A DNA stretch of 14,978 nucleotides from an uncultured Arenimonas sp. (GTDB lineage: Bacteria > Pseudomonadota > Gammaproteobacteria > Xanthomonadales > Xanthomonadaceae). Shown here piece by piece: positions 14,414-14,978 of the stretch. Each line of letters opens with the position of its first letter. The stretch's first letter is position 1. A model generated the notes under the pieces. That model was not told where the DNA came from. It was given only the letters and a program-made list of their open reading frames with translations, and made no database searches. The stretch covers positions 1-14,978 of the forward strand of contig CAMLKR010000046.1 in assembly GCA_946480565.1 (NCBI GenBank). The letters are read 5' to 3'. A program made the position numbers and the translations under genes.

Positions 14414-14978
14414 GTGGACGACCTGGCCGAACGCACCCGTGCGGCGCTGGCCGCCGGCGGGCCGCTGGCCGAAGGCCTGGACGGCTACTCCCCGCGCGAG
14501 GCGCAGCGGCAGCTGGCGGAGGCCGTGGCCTCGGCCATGGACCAGCGCGCGACCCTGATCGCCGAGGCCGGCACCGGCACCGGCAAGACCTATGCCTACC
14601 TGGTGCCGGCGCTGCTGGCGGGGCAGCGCACCATCATCTCGACCGGCACCCGGGCGCTGCAGGACCAGCTCTACCATCGCGACCTGCCGCGGGTGCGCGC
14701 CGCGCTCGGCGCCGGCCTGAAGACCGCCCTGCTCAAGGGCCGCGCGAACTACCTGTGCCGGTACCGGCTGGAGCAGGCCAGGGGCGAAAAATTCCCCTCG
14801 CGGGAAGTCGCCGCGCAGTTCCAGCGCGTGGTCGCCTGGGCCGGGCGCACGATGCGCGGCGACCTGTCCGAGCTGGCCGACATCGCCGAGGACTCGCCGC
14901 TGTGGCCCCAGGTCACCTCCACTGCCGACAACTGCCTGGGCGGCGAATGCCCGTTCTGGAGCGAGTGTTTCGTCGCCA
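14414..14978 (+). CDS. yoaA: YoaA (DinG/XPD-like) iron-sulfur ATP-dependent DNA helicase, N-terminal part (3' end outside window)
   Basis: The first 188 codons of a superfamily 2 XPD/DinG-type 5'-3' DNA helicase. In E. coli, YoaA works with HolC (DNA polymerase III chi subunit) in tolerance of replication-blocking damage. Visible: a Q-motif-like SPREAQRQL near 26-34; Walker A AEAGTGTGKT with K58; motif Ia-like IISTGTRALQDQLYHRDLP; and all four cysteines of the 4Fe-4S domain, C115 in NYLC, C174, C179 and C185, spaced as in E. coli YoaA (NCLGxxCPxxxxC). The YoaA-type sequence around these motifs (LLKGRANYLC, VTSTADNCLG) fits YoaA better than DinG. Translation is taken to begin at GTG 14414, directly after the TAA of the lipoprotein gene with no intervening base. 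No separate Shine-Dalgarno is convincing, so re-initiation after the upstream gene is likely. The first in-frame ATG (residue 42) is too late, just before Walker A. The DEAH box and C-terminal helicase domain lie beyond the window. Confidence 0.92.
   Translation, partial: MDDLAERTRAALAAGGPLAEGLDGYSPREAQRQLAEAVASAMDQRATLIAEAGTGTGKTYAYLVPALLAGQRTIISTGTRALQDQLYHRDLPRVRAALGAGLKTALLKGRANYLCRYRLEQARGEKFPSREVAAQFQRVVAWAGRTMRGDLSELADIAEDSPLWPQVTSTADNCLGGECPFWSECFVA

Noticed and set aside
1..14978. CRISPR arrays, insertion sequences, prophage, toxin-antitoxin or defence genes, tRNA or rRNA.
   Set aside because: No regularly spaced repeats, transposase or terminal inverted repeats, phage or toxin motifs, or RNA gene signatures were seen on either strand; coding composition is even throughout, with no sign of recent transfer.

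Overview
The window is uniformly G+C-rich (by eye around 70%) and densely coded, with long spurious open frames on the opposite strands, as expected for a high-GC proteobacterium. Gene content and protein similarity (HrpA with the long C-terminal extension, monofunctional-type RelA, PBP1b followed by a TPR lipoprotein, YoaA) point to a gammaproteobacterium, most likely a member of Xanthomonadaceae such as Lysobacter or Luteimonas. That placement is inferred from family resemblance only.

Layout. Bases 1-2837 (+) hold the C-terminal part of the RNA helicase HrpA, cut by the window edge. Its last codons overlap the end of a small exported protein of unknown function on the minus strand (2830-3312). 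A 75-bp divergent gap separates that gene from relA (3388-5520, +), the (p)ppGpp synthetase. After 61 bp with a good extended -10 and a strong Shine-Dalgarno comes a single-pass membrane protein with a helical-repeat (TPR-like) C-terminal part (5582-7171, +). It meets, stop codon on stop codon within one CTAG, a 1430-residue multidomain glycosyltransferase on the minus strand (7168-11460). Across a second divergent gap of 72 bp begins a tight plus-strand unit: mrcB/PBP1b (11533-13911), an LpoP-like TPR lipoprotein overlapping it by 8 bp (13904-14413), and the XPD-like iron-sulfur helicase YoaA starting on the very next base (14414 to the window end, partial).

How the genes fit together. The clearest functional pair is PBP1b with its probable outer-membrane lipoprotein activator. 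The large glycosyltransferase would act on a surface polysaccharide or glycoprotein, but no other polysaccharide genes lie beside it. HrpA, RelA and YoaA are housekeeping or stress functions (ribosome rescue, stringent response, DNA damage tolerance). No mobile element, CRISPR array, tRNA, rRNA or phage signature is seen, and no intergenic stretch exceeds 80 bp. The region looks like ordinary chromosomal core. The least understood parts are the composite glycosyltransferase, the TPR-like membrane protein and the small exported protein.
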